The position numbers and the translations under genes are program-made. Positions 9,663-19,057 of a DNA stretch of 64,000 nucleotides are shown here, piece by piece. The notes beneath the pieces were generated by a model that searched no databases, had not been told where the DNA came from, and worked only from the letters and a program-made list of their open reading frames with translations. This stretch comes from Gammaproteobacteria bacterium (lineage in GTDB: Bacteria; Pseudomonadota; Gammaproteobacteria; Ga0077536): contig JADLGE010000079.1 of NCBI GenBank assembly GCA_020849475.1, forward strand, positions 1 through 64,000, written 5' to 3'. Within the stretch, counting starts at the first letter, position 1. Each line of letters starts with the position of its first letter.

Positions 9663-10388
9663 TCAGGCCCGTTCGACGTTTCGCGTCCACTCGCCGTTGA
9701 TATAGAACTCGAGCGGCGCATATTCGTCTTTGTAGGCCATCTTGCGGCAATCGCGAATCCAGTAGCCGAGATAGACCCACGGCAGGCCCAGGGCCGCGGC
9801 CCATTCCACCTGCTTGAGCACCGCCAGACGGCCGAGACTGCGCTCGGCCTGGTCGGGCGCGAAAAAGGTGTAGACCGACGACAGTCCGTCGCCGAGCCGG
9901 TCCACCACCGCCACCGCCAGCAGTTCTTCGCCACACCGGAATTCGTAGAACGTGGTGTCGCACCACAGCGCGGTCAGAAAGCTCATGTAGGCGCTGGGGT
10001 TCGTCGAGTCCATGTGGGAATCGGGGTGCCGCGCCCTGAGGTAGCGTTCATAGAGATGAAAATGCTCACGCTCGAAGCGCGGCGCGCGCGCGTGGAATTC
10101 GACATCGGTGTTGCGCGCGAGGGTGCGACGCTGGGCTCGATTGAGGGCGAATTCCGGCACCGCGATGCGCACCGGGATGCACGCCGAGCAATCGGCGCAA
10201 TGGGGCCGATAGACATGGGTGCCACTGCGCCGGAAGCCGTGCGCCGACAGCCAGGTGTAGGCGTCGACACTGAGATTGATGCGCGGGTCGGCGAACATCG
10301 TCACCGCTTCACGCTGCGGCAGGTAGCCGCACTCGTGGGGCGGCGAGGTGAAAAAGCCGAGACGCGGCGCGCTGGGTGGTTCGGTCAT
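9663..10388 (-). CDS. bpt: aspartate/glutamate leucyltransferase Bpt
   Basis: Adds leucine from leucyl-tRNA to proteins with N-terminal Asp or Glu, making them ClpS/ClpAP substrates. The 241 residues hold the ATE N-terminal motif with HECGYLP and the cysteine pair of CADCSACIPVR (about residues 63-73). The family patch VYTFFAPDQAERSLG is in the second half. Its start overlaps the aat stop by 4 bases, so the two N-end-rule transferases are coupled. Confidence 0.93.
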   Translation of the reverse strand: MTEPPSAPRLGFFTSPPHECGYLPQREAVTMFADPRINLSVDAYTWLSAHGFRRSGTHVYRPHCADCSACIPVRIAVPEFALNRAQRRTLARNTDVEFHARAPRFEREHFHLYERYLRARHPDSHMDSTNPSAYMSFLTALWCDTTFYEFRCGEELLAVAVVDRLGDGLSSVYTFFAPDQAERSLGRLAVLKQVEWAAALGLPWVYLGYWIRDCRKMAYKDEYAPLEFYINGEWTRNVERA

Positions 10389-11113
10389 GACACGCTCGCC
10401 TCACGGCGCCAGGCCAGCGGCGACGGCGACAGATCGACCAGCGTGGCCAACTGCGCCGCGAACTGCGCACGTGGCATATCGCACGCGCCGAGACTCGCGA
10501 GATGGGCGGTATGCATCTGGCAATCGAGCAGTGCGTAATCCCAGGCGAGCAGCCAGCGACACAGATGCGCGAGTACGATTTTCGATGCGTTGCTTTCGCG
10601 CGAAAACATCGACTCGCCGAAGAACGCGCGTCCGACGGCCACGCCGTACAGGCCGCCGCGCAATTCACCGTCGCGCCAGTATTCGATGCTGTGCGCATGC
10701 CCTTGCGCATGGAGTTCGCGGTAGGCGCTGCGCATTTCAGCCGTGATCCAGGTGCCGGCGTCGTCGCTGCGCGGTGCGGCGCAGCCGTCTATCACGCCGC
10801 TGAAATCACCATCAAACGTCACTTCGAAACCGCCATGACGCATGCGCCTGGCGAGGCTGCGCGAGATGTGAAACTGCGCGGGTATCAGCACCGCGCGCGG
10901 TTCGGGTGACCACCACAGTATCGGCTGGCCGGCCGAGTACCAGGGAAAGATGCCGCGCCGGTAGGCGCTCAGCAAAGTATTGACGCCGAGGTCGCCGCCG
11001 ATGGCGAGCAAACCATTCGGTTCGTCCAGCGCCTCGGCCAGCGGCGGGAAGCAGTTCGCCATGCGCCGCGTGCCGACCCAGTACAAAGGTTCCTGGAACT
11101 GCTGACTGTTCAT
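10385..11113 (-). CDS. aat: leucyl/phenylalanyl-tRNA--protein transferase Aat
   Basis: Conjugates Leu or Phe to proteins with N-terminal Arg, Lys or Met for ClpS-dependent degradation. The open frame runs much further upstream, but homology begins at the ATG at 11113 (MNSQQFQEPLYWVGTRRM), giving 242 residues. The hallmark patches EPNGLLAIGGDLG, YRRGIFPWY and LWWSPEPRAVL are all present in the first 90 residues. It lies between the DUF482 acyltransferase gene and bpt on the same strand. Confidence 0.94.
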   Translation of the reverse strand: MNSQQFQEPLYWVGTRRMANCFPPLAEALDEPNGLLAIGGDLGVNTLLSAYRRGIFPWYSAGQPILWWSPEPRAVLIPAQFHISRSLARRMRHGGFEVTFDGDFSGVIDGCAAPRSDDAGTWITAEMRSAYRELHAQGHAHSIEYWRDGELRGGLYGVAVGRAFFGESMFSRESNASKIVLAHLCRWLLAWDYALLDCQMHTAHLASLGACDMPRAQFAAQLATLVDLSPSPLAWRREASVS

Positions 11114-11135
11114 GGCATGCGCGGCCGCAAGCGCG

Positions 11136-12269
11136 TCACTCGGCTTTGAACGCGACATGCGCCGACAATTCGTGCATGTGCAACTCCATCGCATGGCGCT
11201 CGCGCTTGAGGAAATCGCCGACCGCCCTGCGAAAGCCCGGCTCGCGTATCCAGTGCGTGGACCAGGTGTTGACCGGAATGAAACCGCGCGCGAGTTTGTG
11301 TTCCCCCTGCGCGCCGGCATCGAGTTTGGACAGCCCATGCTCGATGCAATAAGCGATGGTTTGATAGTAGCACAGCTCAAAATGCAGGTTGTCGAACTGC
11401 GCGTTGCAGCCCCAGTGACGTCCATACAGCACGCTGTCGCTCTTGAGCGCGAAGGCGCCGGCCACATAGCGGTCACCGTTGCGCGCCATGATCAGGACCG
11501 CACTGCCGGGCAGGCGTTGTTCGAGACTCTGGAAGAATGCTTCGGTGAGACGCGGTTCGCCCCATTTACGTTCGAAGGTCGAGCAGTAGAAACGGTGAAA
11601 AACGCGCCAGTGTTCACTGCCGATGTCGGCGCCGGTCAACACTTCGATATCGACCTCGTGCTCGGCGACGATGCGCCGCTCGCGCTTGATCTGCTTGCGC
11701 TTCTTGGAATTGAGCGAGGCGAGGAAATGGTCGAAGTCGCGGTAGTCGTGATTGAACCAGTGATATTGGCAGCCGAGACGGCGCATGAGTCCGGCCTCGT
11801 CGAATGCCGCGAGCTCGGACTCTTCCGGAAACAGGCAGTGCCAGGATGACAATTGATTGTCATCGACCGCGCCGAGGGCGGTGTCGATCAGGAGTTTCGT
11901 GATGCTGGCGCGTTGCGGATGCTGTGCGGCTATCAACAGACGCGCGCCGGTCACCGGTGAAAACGGAATGGCGCTGACGAGCTTCGGATAGTAGCGCCCG
12001 CCGCTGCGTTCATAGGCTTCGGCCCAACTCCAGTCGAACACGAATTCACCGTAGGAGTTGTCGCGGATGTAGAGCGGCAGCGCGCCGCACAACACCTCGC
12101 CGTCATACACGGCGAGGTGTTGTGAATACCAGCCCTGGGGTTCGAGACAGTGGGTGGCTTCCAAGCCATAGAGAAAGCCGTGACGCAGAAAGGGGTGGTC
12201 GCCCGCCAGCGCGTCCCACTCGGCGGCATCGACGGCGGCCAGCGATTCGAGCACCCTGACGCGCAGCAT
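11136..12269 (-). CDS. GNAT/FemAB-like acyltransferase, DUF482 (COG3146) family
   Basis: A 377-residue protein of the DUF482 family, which has a duplicated GNAT-like fold related to FemAB peptidyltransferases. Characteristic stretches are the N-terminal HPFLRHGFLYGLE, the mid-protein YHWFNHDYRDFDHFLASLNS, and the C-terminal YCIEHGLSKLDAGAQGEHKL. The substrate is unknown. It is followed by aat after 22 bases and preceded by an exported small protein. The family is common beside aat in proteobacteria, but no shared pathway is proven. Confidence 0.8.
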   Translation of the reverse strand: MLRVRVLESLAAVDAAEWDALAGDHPFLRHGFLYGLEATHCLEPQGWYSQHLAVYDGEVLCGALPLYIRDNSYGEFVFDWSWAEAYERSGGRYYPKLVSAIPFSPVTGARLLIAAQHPQRASITKLLIDTALGAVDDNQLSSWHCLFPEESELAAFDEAGLMRRLGCQYHWFNHDYRDFDHFLASLNSKKRKQIKRERRIVAEHEVDIEVLTGADIGSEHWRVFHRFYCSTFERKWGEPRLTEAFFQSLEQRLPGSAVLIMARNGDRYVAGAFALKSDSVLYGRHWGCNAQFDNLHFELCYYQTIAYCIEHGLSKLDAGAQGEHKLARGFIPVNTWSTHWIREPGFRRAVGDFLKRERHAMELHMHELSAHVAFKAE

Positions 12270-12284
12270 CGTCTTGGGCTCGCG

Positions 12285-12782
12285 CTATTTGGCGCGCACG
12301 CGCACGTTGCGGCCGAGCGCGCGGCGTATCGCCGCCGACGAACCCTTCAAGGGGAAATCCGCTTCGTGATAGCCGCCGTCTTCACTCACGTAGCGGAATT
12401 CTATTTGCGTGCCGTTCATGAGCTGATCGACCGCCGCTGACACCAGCACGCGATTGCGCACCGTGCCGAGATCGATCACGGCGTGCTTCTTGTCGATGTG
12501 ACAACGCTCGTCCAGTGGCAGGTGATACAGCGGTTGCGCGCTGTCGAACTGAAACGTCGGGCAATGTTTGGGCGCGAGGCGACTGAAGTTGCCGGCAATC
12601 GAGAAACGCAGATGAACCTGGTTGTCCTTGTCGCGATAGACCGCCAGTTCGTCGCCGGCGGCGCTGTTCACCACCGCCCACGGAGTGGCCTTGGCTTCGG
12701 GCGCGGGACGCACGTTCCACAGTGCCGCGCTGGCGGCCAGAGGCAGCAGCAGGGCCAGCGTCGCTAGCGCGGCGCGGCGCAC
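12285..12782 (-). CDS. exported protein of unknown function
   Basis: I place the start at the GTG at 12782, eleven bases after the upstream gene's stop, because translation then begins with a clean signal peptide (VRRAALATLALLLPLAASA). This gives about 165 residues. The open frame reaches 12902, but that would overlap the DUF1820 gene heavily. The mature part has two cysteines (KHCPTF and ERCHID) that could form a disulphide, and an otherwise beta-rich look. I recognise no family. It sits in a run with DUF1820, DUF482, aat and bpt. Confidence 0.6.
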   Translation of the reverse strand: MRRAALATLALLLPLAASAALWNVRPAPEAKATPWAVVNSAAGDELAVYRDKDNQVHLRFSIAGNFSRLAPKHCPTFQFDSAQPLYHLPLDERCHIDKKHAVIDLGTVRNRVLVSAAVDQLMNGTQIEFRYVSEDGGYHEADFPLKGSSAAIRRALGRNVRVRAK

Positions 12783-12792
12783 CCGGCGCTGG

Positions 12793-13134
12793 TCAGGACT
12801 TGGGCGATTCGTGGCCAGGTGCAAAAACAGGAAAGGGTGCGACCTTGTCACTGCTGCCCTCCGCGCGGGTGATCTTGCCGGTGCCGGTCTTCTCGACTTC
12901 ATCGATGCGGATGACCGAGTGCATCGGGATGTAGGTGCGGCTCACGCCGTTGAATTCAGACTTCAAGTGCTCTTCCGAGGGATCGACCAGCAGCGAGGAT
13001 TTTTCGCCGAACAGGATCTTCTCCACCTCGATGAAGCCAAACAGGCCGCTCTGGTGAACATCGCGCGCATAGATCTCGTAGACCTTGCCCTGGTTCAGAA
13101 AGCTTATGCGATAGGTGTTCTTCTTGGCGGCCAT
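12793..13134 (-). CDS. DUF1820 family protein
   Basis: A 113-residue soluble protein of the DUF1820 family found in gammaproteobacteria. The sequence YRISFLNQGKVYEIYARDV near the N-terminus and the IEVEKILFGEKSSLLVDPSE patch fit that family, whose function is unknown. It has a small folded core followed by a disordered tail. It is first in the minus-strand run that continues to infA. Confidence 0.82.
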   Translation of the reverse strand: MAAKKNTYRISFLNQGKVYEIYARDVHQSGLFGFIEVEKILFGEKSSLLVDPSEEHLKSEFNGVSRTYIPMHSVIRIDEVEKTGTGKITRAEGSSDKVAPFPVFAPGHESPKS

Positions 13135-13212
13135 GGTGATGTTGCAAGCGCTGATTGAAAGCGGACGCCGAATCCTAACATACCCGCCAGTGGCGCCCGG
13201 CCGGGCCGCCCG

Positions 13213-13944
13213 TCAGCTGATCTCGACGTAGCGCGTGATGTCGAAGCCATCCACCAACTGGTAACCGTCGTAGCCGCGTGGATTGCATACCACGCGCAGA
13301 TCATTCGCTTGGTAATCGGAGCGCGCGTGCACGTGACCGTGCACCCACAGCGCCACCGGATAGGCGTGCACGAGGTGGCTGAGATCGTTGCAGTAGGCCG
13401 GCCTGAAGGGCGAATCGGGGTTGGCCCGCCAACTGGCGAACAACGGCGCGTGATGGGTGACGACCACGGTCGGGCCATCGAAGCGAGTGGCCAGCTGCGT
13501 TTCCAGCCAGGCCCGTGCCGCGCCGTTGATGTCGGCCAGATCGGCCGGTTCGAGCATGCGGCCGCGAATGCTTATCTGGTGATAGTCGTTCATGTTCTCG
13601 CGCAGGTTGTCCATGACTTCCGCATCGCGACCCATGAAATCGGTCCACAAGGTGGTGCCGAGAAAGCGCACACCGTCGATTTCGACGCTGTCACATTCGA
13701 GAAAACGCACCGCGCTGCCGGCCACCGCCGCGCGGATGTCGTTCTGCACCTGGTGCAGGTCGCCGCCGTAGAACTCGTGGTTGCCGGCCACGTAGATGGT
13801 CGGTTTGCCCGAGGATTTCAGCCACGCCACGCCGCTTGCTCCGACATTCACGTCGCCGGCCGCGATGATGACATCGGCATCGGTATGGGGTAGGGGGGCG
13901 GGACCGAATTCCAGGTGGACGTCGGAGAAAAACTGGATCTTCAC
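13213..13944 (-). CDS. calcineurin-like metallophosphoesterase
   Basis: A 243-residue cytoplasmic phosphoesterase. The five metal-binding blocks are visible in order: SDVHLEFG near residue 8, AAGDVN near 31, AGNHEFY near 54, VTHHAPL near 164 and VHGHVH near 201. The substrate cannot be read from sequence. A start at 13944 (MKIQFFSDVHLE) fits the first block. The gene lies downstream of the alpha/beta hydrolase gene, separated by 63 bases. Confidence 0.85.
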   Translation of the reverse strand: MKIQFFSDVHLEFGPAPLPHTDADVIIAAGDVNVGASGVAWLKSSGKPTIYVAGNHEFYGGDLHQVQNDIRAAVAGSAVRFLECDSVEIDGVRFLGTTLWTDFMGRDAEVMDNLRENMNDYHQISIRGRMLEPADLADINGAARAWLETQLATRFDGPTVVVTHHAPLFASWRANPDSPFRPAYCNDLSHLVHAYPVALWVHGHVHARSDYQANDLRVVCNPRGYDGYQLVDGFDITRYVEIS

Positions 13945-14007
13945 GGTCTGGGCTTGGGGCAGTCGGGCTACGGAACCTGGGCAATCTGGCAGATGCGCGA
14001 CAAGGGG

Positions 14008-14880
14008 TCAATCAATCGTCCCGTGCCGCATGAATCCGTCAAGTTGTCGGTAATAAGCCTGCCCACCTTGAATGAAGGCGTCGTTGTGACCGCCGGACAG
14101 GGCCACGAATATCGCGCGCGGCCCGGCCGACGTGGCGAGAGCGCGGCCAAACGCCTGGGGCACGGTGGTGTCGGTGGCGCCATGCGCCACCAGTACCGGA
14201 CAACGCACGCCGGCCATCTGCGCCACGGAGTCGAACACATTGCGCGACAACAGCCGCACCGGCAGCCACGGGTAGCGGTAGTTGCCGACATCACTCAGAC
14301 GCGTGAAGGTCGACTCGACAATCAGCGCGGCCGGCCGTCGGTGCGCCGCCAGCCAGGTGGCAACGGCGCCGCCGAGGGACCGTCCATAGATAACGATGTC
14401 GGCCGGGCTGACCTGCCGCTGTTCCACCAGGTAGTCGAAGGCCGCCGCGGCATCCTGGTACAGGCCATGCTCGGACGGGGTGCCGACGCTGGCGCCATAG
14501 CCGCGGTAATCCACGGCCAGCACGCTGTGCCCCAATTCGTGCAGCACCACCAGGGTGCGCAGGTAATGGGAGATGTTGCCGGCATTGCCATGGAGCAACA
14601 GCACCTGGCGGCCATCGGCGCGGCCCGGCACATACCAGGCCGCGAGGCGCGCGCCGTCGCTGGCCCGCAGATGAACCTCCTCGAAAGCCAGACCGTGACG
14701 CGCCGGCGTGGCCTTGATGGCGGTCTCGGGTTTGAACACCAGACGGTTCTGCCACACATAGAAACCCGCACATACGGCGCTGTAGGCGAGCAGTCCAAGC
14801 GTCAGCGCTGCCCACAGCCAGCGACGGCCACGGCGAGTGACGATCGTCGGATTTTCCTCGGCTTTCATACTGGAGTTCAT
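14008..14880 (-). CDS. membrane-anchored alpha/beta hydrolase
   Basis: A 290-residue serine hydrolase with one N-terminal membrane segment ([19 protein letters not shown]), then the fold typical of the Bem46/YqkD group. [14 protein letters not shown] forms the oxyanion region, [13 protein letters not shown] the nucleophile elbow with Ser, [11 protein letters not shown] the acid and GGHNDAF the His. The substrate is unknown. Two nearby ATG codons (14880 and 14868) could serve as start. It is divergent from ftsK with 77 bases between them. Confidence 0.82.
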   Translation of the reverse strand: MNSSMKAEENPTIVTRRGRRWLWAALTLGLLAYSAVCAGFYVWQNRLVFKPETAIKATPARHGLAFEEVHLRASDGARLAAWYVPGRADGRQVLLLHGNAGNISHYLRTLVVLHELGHSVLAVDYRGYGASVGTPSEHGLYQDAAAAFDYLVEQRQVSPADIVIYGRSLGGAVATWLAAHRRPAALIVESTFTRLSDVGNYRYPWLPVRLLSRNVFDSVAQMAGVRCPVLVAHGATDTTVPQAFGRALATSAGPRAIFVALSGGHNDAFIQGGQAYYRQLDGFMRHGTID

Positions 14881-14957
14881 GCAGATTCCGAGATACTATT
14901 GCTTTTCTTTACATTACAGCCGCTTATTCGATCAATCGGATCAACAGTATCAATGCC

Positions 14958-17276
14958 ATGACGCACGCGGTCCGCAGCAAAGAATCCGATTTCGCCCTCT
15001 CCATCACGCGCCAGGCGGTGCAGCGTCTGCGCGAGGCGGCTTTGATAGCCCTGGGCGGCGTTTCCCTGTTTGTTTTGATTGCCCTGTGGTCGCATCACCC
15101 GGGCGATCCGGGCTGGTCGCATACCGGCACCAGCAATGTGATTCACAACCAGGGCGGCCTGGTCGGCGCCTGGATAGCCGACATCGCGCTGTACCTGTTC
15201 GGCCAGTTCGCCTACCTGTTCCCGCTCATGGTGGTGTTCAGCGCCTGGGTCGTCTACCGCGAAGGCGCCGAGGATTTCTTCGCCGACTATTTCCACATGA
15301 GTGTGCGCTTCGTCGGTTTCGTCTGCACCCTGGTCACGGGCTGCGGCCTGTTCTGGGTGCGCGCCAGCGGCACCCTCGCCGAACTGCCCCATGACTCGGG
15401 CGGCATTCTCGGTCATGTGGTCGGTGGCGCAGCGTTTGGCGGTTTCGGCGTGACCGGTGGCTGCCTGCTGCTGATTGCTGCATTTTTGACCGGATTCACG
15501 CTGTTTACCGGGCTGTCGTGGCTGTGGTTGATGGACACCCTCGGCGACTATGCCCTGCGCTTCTGGGACTGGGCCAGCCTGCGCCGCGACGATTTCATGG
15601 ATTACAGCCGCGGCTGGCGAGCGAAGCGCGAGCGCGTCGCCATCGTCAAGGAAGAAATCGAAAAGATTGAGCAGCGCGCGCCGACCCGTATCGAGCCACG
15701 CATCGTCGCGCCGCCGCCCAGCGAGCGCGTGGAGCGCGAGCGCCAGGAAGCGCTGTTCGAGCGCCGCGAGCCGACTGAACTGCCGGAATTGAGCCTGCTT
15801 GATACGCCTATCGTGCGCGGCGGCGGCTACTCACCCGAAGCCCTGGAGGCGATGTCGCGCCAGGTTGAAATGAAATTACGTGACTTCAATATCGAAGTCG
15901 AAGTGGTGGCGGTGCATCCCGGCCCGGTCATCACGCGTTTTGAACTGCAGCCGGCGCCCGGCATCAAGGCCAGCCGCATCACCGGACTCGCCAAGGATCT
16001 GGCACGCTCGCTGTCGACCGTCAGCGTGCGCGTGGTGGAAGTCATTCCGGGCAAGACCTGCATCGGCCTTGAGATCCCGAACGAACAGCGGGAAATCGTC
16101 GCGCTGTCGGACATCTTGAAATCCGACGTCTACGAACGCAGCGCCTCGCACCTGACCATGGCGCTCGGCAAGGACATTTCCGGGCAGCCGGCGGTGGTCG
16201 ATCTCGGGCGCATGCCGCACTTGCTGGTGGCGGGCACCACCGGCGCCGGTAAATCGGTGGCGCTCAACGCCATGATCCTGAGCCTCCTGTACAAGTCGGC
16301 GCCGAGCGACGTGCGGCTCATCATGATCGACCCGAAGATGCTGGAATTGTCGGTCTACGAAGGCATTCCGGCCTTGCTCGCGCCGGTCGTCACCGACATG
16401 AAAGAAGCGGCCAACGCGCTGCGCTGGTGCGTCGCTGAAATGGAGCGGCGCTACAAGCTCATGGCCGCGCTCGGCGTGCGTAACATCGGTGGCTACAACC
16501 GCAAGGTTGAAGAAGCGATTGAGAAGGGCACGCCGATAAAAGATCCGACCTACCGCGTGTTCGATCCCGAAGCCGGGCCGCCGCCGGATCTCGGTCGCCT
16601 GCCCTACATCGTCGTCATCATCGACGAGTTGGCCGACATGATGATGGTGGTCGGCAAGAAGGTCGAAGAATTGATTGCGCGTCTCGCGCAGAAAGCGCGC
16701 GCGTCGGGCATCCATCTCATTCTCGCCACGCAGCGCCCATCGGTGGATGTCATCACTGGTCTCATCAAGGCCAATATTCCGAGCCGCATTGCCTTCCAGG
16801 TGTCGTCGCGCATCGACTCGCGCACGATTCTCGATCAGCAGGGCGCCGAGACTTTGCTCGGCCATGGCGACATGCTCTACCTGCCGCCGGGCACGGCCAT
16901 CCCGCAGCGTGTGCATGGCGCGTTTGTGTCGGACGATGAAGTGCACAAGGTCGTCGAGCGGCTGCGCGCGAGCGGCACGCCGGAATACATCGACGCCATT
17001 CTCAATGGCCCGATGGACGGTTTCGAAGACGGTGGCGCGGGCGGCGCGATGGGCGCCGAATACGGCGATGCTGAGCAGGACGAGCTCTATGACCAGGCCG
17101 TGCGCATCGTCACCGAATCACGCCGTGCGTCGGTGTCGGGCATCCAGCGTCGACTCAAGATTGGCTATAACCGTGCCGCACGCATGGTCGAGGAAATGGA
17201 ACGCGCGGGCGTGGTCGGCGAACTGCAGTCCAACGGCAGTCGCGAAGTGCTCGCGCCGCCGCCGCCCAAGGATTGA
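14958..17276 (+). CDS. ftsK: DNA translocase FtsK
   Basis: Septum-located ATPase that pumps chromosomal DNA and activates XerCD at dif. The 772 residues show an N-terminal domain with about four membrane helices (residues 30-200), a short charged linker, then the motor with Walker [15 protein letters not shown] near residue 426 and Walker [14 protein letters not shown] near 548. The winged-helix gamma domain for KOPS recognition is at the C-terminus ([20 protein letters not shown]). The linker is shorter than in E. coli but normal for many gammaproteobacteria. lolA starts on its stop codon. Confidence 0.95.
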   Translation: MTHAVRSKESDFALSITRQAVQRLREAALIALGGVSLFVLIALWSHHPGDPGWSHTGTSNVIHNQGGLVGAWIADIALYLFGQFAYLFPLMVVFSAWVVYREGAEDFFADYFHMSVRFVGFVCTLVTGCGLFWVRASGTLAELPHDSGGILGHVVGGAAFGGFGVTGGCLLLIAAFLTGFTLFTGLSWLWLMDTLGDYALRFWDWASLRRDDFMDYSRGWRAKRERVAIVKEEIEKIEQRAPTRIEPRIVAPPPSERVERERQEALFERREPTELPELSLLDTPIVRGGGYSPEALEAMSRQVEMKLRDFNIEVEVVAVHPGPVITRFELQPAPGIKASRITGLAKDLARSLSTVSVRVVEVIPGKTCIGLEIPNEQREIVALSDILKSDVYERSASHLTMALGKDISGQPAVVDLGRMPHLLVAGTTGAGKSVALNAMILSLLYKSAPSDVRLIMIDPKMLELSVYEGIPALLAPVVTDMKEAANALRWCVAEMERRYKLMAALGVRNIGGYNRKVEEAIEKGTPIKDPTYRVFDPEAGPPPDLGRLPYIVVIIDELADMMMVVGKKVEELIARLAQKARASGIHLILATQRPSVDVITGLIKANIPSRIAFQVSSRIDSRTILDQQGAETLLGHGDMLYLPPGTAIPQRVHGAFVSDDEVHKVVERLRASGTPEYIDAILNGPMDGFEDGGAGGAMGAEYGDAEQDELYDQAVRIVTESRRASVSGIQRRLKIGYNRAARMVEEMERAGVVGELQSNGSREVLAPPPPKD

Positions 17277-17920
17277 TGACTACGTTCTCCATCGCACGCA
17301 GCTTGCGCGCAACCGTAATGCTGGGCGCCTCGCTGGCTGCCCTGCAGGCATACGGCGACGACACCACGCCCATCGTCAGCTATCTCGATGGCCTGCATTC
17401 CTACGCGGCGCGCTTCGAGCAGCAGCGCTTCGATGAAACCGGTGAACTGCTGGAAACCGCGCACGGTGATTGCAGCATCGAACGGCCGGGGCGCTTTCGC
17501 TGGAATTATCTCGACCCCTACAAGCAGGTCATCGTGTCGGACAGCCACAAGCTGTGGATTTACGATGAAGATCTCGCGCAGGTCACGGTCAATGACGTCA
17601 ACGCCGGCGCGCCGGGCACGCCGGCGGAATTGCTGAGCGCCGAGTTTGAAGTCAGCACGCGCTACGCGGTTAAACATATCGGCGTCAAAGACGGCTTCGA
17701 CTGGTATGGCCTCAAACCAAAGGATGCCGGCACACAGTTCCAGGACGTCGAACTGGGCCTCGCCGACGGTGAAGTGAAGGCCATGCGCCTCACGGACAAT
17801 CTCGGTCAGACCACCTTGCTGCGTTTCGAGGCGGTCAAGCGCAACGCACCGCTGGCGGCCGGCCTGTTCGAGTTCACACCACCCGTCGGGGTGGACGTCG
17901 TCACCGGCGGCGCGCCCTGA
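17276..17920 (+). CDS. lolA: outer-membrane lipoprotein carrier LolA
   Basis: Periplasmic shuttle that takes lipoproteins from the LolCDE machine to the outer membrane. The ATG at 17276 overlaps the ftsK stop (TGATG), giving 214 residues with a signal peptide ending near AYG. FDETGELLETAHGDCSIERP and RFRWNYLDPYKQVIVSD are typical LolA stretches, and WYGLKPK is near residue 143. The order ftsK-lolA-rarA-crcB-serS is common in gammaproteobacteria; here one extra gene lies before rarA. Confidence 0.92.
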   Translation: MTTFSIARSLRATVMLGASLAALQAYGDDTTPIVSYLDGLHSYAARFEQQRFDETGELLETAHGDCSIERPGRFRWNYLDPYKQVIVSDSHKLWIYDEDLAQVTVNDVNAGAPGTPAELLSAEFEVSTRYAVKHIGVKDGFDWYGLKPKDAGTQFQDVELGLADGEVKAMRLTDNLGQTTLLRFEAVKRNAPLAAGLFEFTPPVGVDVVTGGAP

Positions 17921-17926
17921 GCTGAC

Positions 17927-18982
17927 TTAAGCGCCGACCACGATGTGGCGGCGAATCTCGTCGGATTTGAAACCCAGCGCCATCGGTCGCTGCACACCCT
18001 CGAGCGCCGCGACATCGTAAAGCTCGCGCACGAAGCCTTCGATGCGCAGCCAGTGCGCGGCGTCGCCGCTGCGCAAATCAACCACCGCTATCGCACAGCG
18101 CGGCTCGGCGTCGCGGCGCGCAAGTTCGGCATCGAGCGGCAGGCCGGAGAACGTGCGGTTCTCGCGGCAGGTCGAGAGGCCCACCAGGGCAAAATCACCG
18201 CAGAAGGCGAGACCGCGCAGATAGCCCGGCAGAAAGGCCACTGCTTCGAATACGCCACGCGCAAGGTCGACATAGCCGAACTGGCCGGCGCCGGAATTGA
18301 GCACCCACAGCTTGCCCTGGTGCAGTCGCGGTGAGTGCGGCATCGACAGGCCTTCGCACACCACGGTGTTGTTGCTGACATCCATGACGATGCCGCCATC
18401 GGTGCGCCGATCGCGCCAGCCGTCGACCACGTCCGAACGACTGACGGCGCTGACATAGCGCGGCTGCCCGGCGTCCATCGCGAGACCGTTGAGATGGCAG
18501 CGATCCTCGGCCGCGAGGCGCGATATGAACGGCGGGCGCCACAGCGGCACGAAGCTTGCGGTCGCGCTCGGGCGTGCCAGGCAGCCGAACAAGGTATTGA
18601 CGAACATCGGCTCGCCTGCGGCGTCGACACCGAGGTCGTGAATGTCCAGATCGCCGGTCGTATAGGCCACGCGCGGCACGAATAGCGCGTCATAGCCCTG
18701 GTATTGCTGGCCGGCTTCGAGACTGTTCTCAAAACGCCAGAGCTGATAGAGCGTGCTCATCCACAGCGAACGACCGTGCGCGACGAGCCCCATGCAGCGA
18801 TTGAAAGTGCGTTCGAACACCGACAGGCGTCCGTCATTCTTAAGCCCGATCAGGAACAGTTTGCCGGCCTGATAGGTGGTGAAGGTGAACGACAGCTGGT
18901 GCTCGGCGAGCCACCCGGTGAGCTGGCGTGAGCCGGTGATCTCGAGTTCGGGAGGCGTTGGTTGTTGCACGCGACTGTCCAT
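17927..18982 (-). CDS. TIGR03032 family protein
   Basis: A 351-residue protein of the TIGR03032 family, a beta-propeller-like group of unknown function. Recognisable stretches are WLAEHQLSFTFTTYQAGKL near the N-terminus, RCMGLVAHGRSLWMST, DLDIHDLG, HLNGLAMDAGQPRYVSAV and LSMPHSPRLHQGKLWVLNSG. I prefer the ATG at 18982 to the upstream GTG at 19006. No signal peptide is visible. It is inserted antisense between lolA and rarA, so it may be a late addition to that conserved block. Confidence 0.8.
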   Translation of the reverse strand: MDSRVQQPTPPELEITGSRQLTGWLAEHQLSFTFTTYQAGKLFLIGLKNDGRLSVFERTFNRCMGLVAHGRSLWMSTLYQLWRFENSLEAGQQYQGYDALFVPRVAYTTGDLDIHDLGVDAAGEPMFVNTLFGCLARPSATASFVPLWRPPFISRLAAEDRCHLNGLAMDAGQPRYVSAVSRSDVVDGWRDRRTDGGIVMDVSNNTVVCEGLSMPHSPRLHQGKLWVLNSGAGQFGYVDLARGVFEAVAFLPGYLRGLAFCGDFALVGLSTCRENRTFSGLPLDAELARRDAEPRCAIAVVDLRSGDAAHWLRIEGFVRELYDVAALEGVQRPMALGFKSDEIRRHIVVGA

Positions 18983-19057
18983 TGCTTGGCTTGACCTGCG
19001 GGCCACTATAACGCTTCACGCTTGTTCTCGGCCGAGGGCCTGTGTTATCTCGTCGCC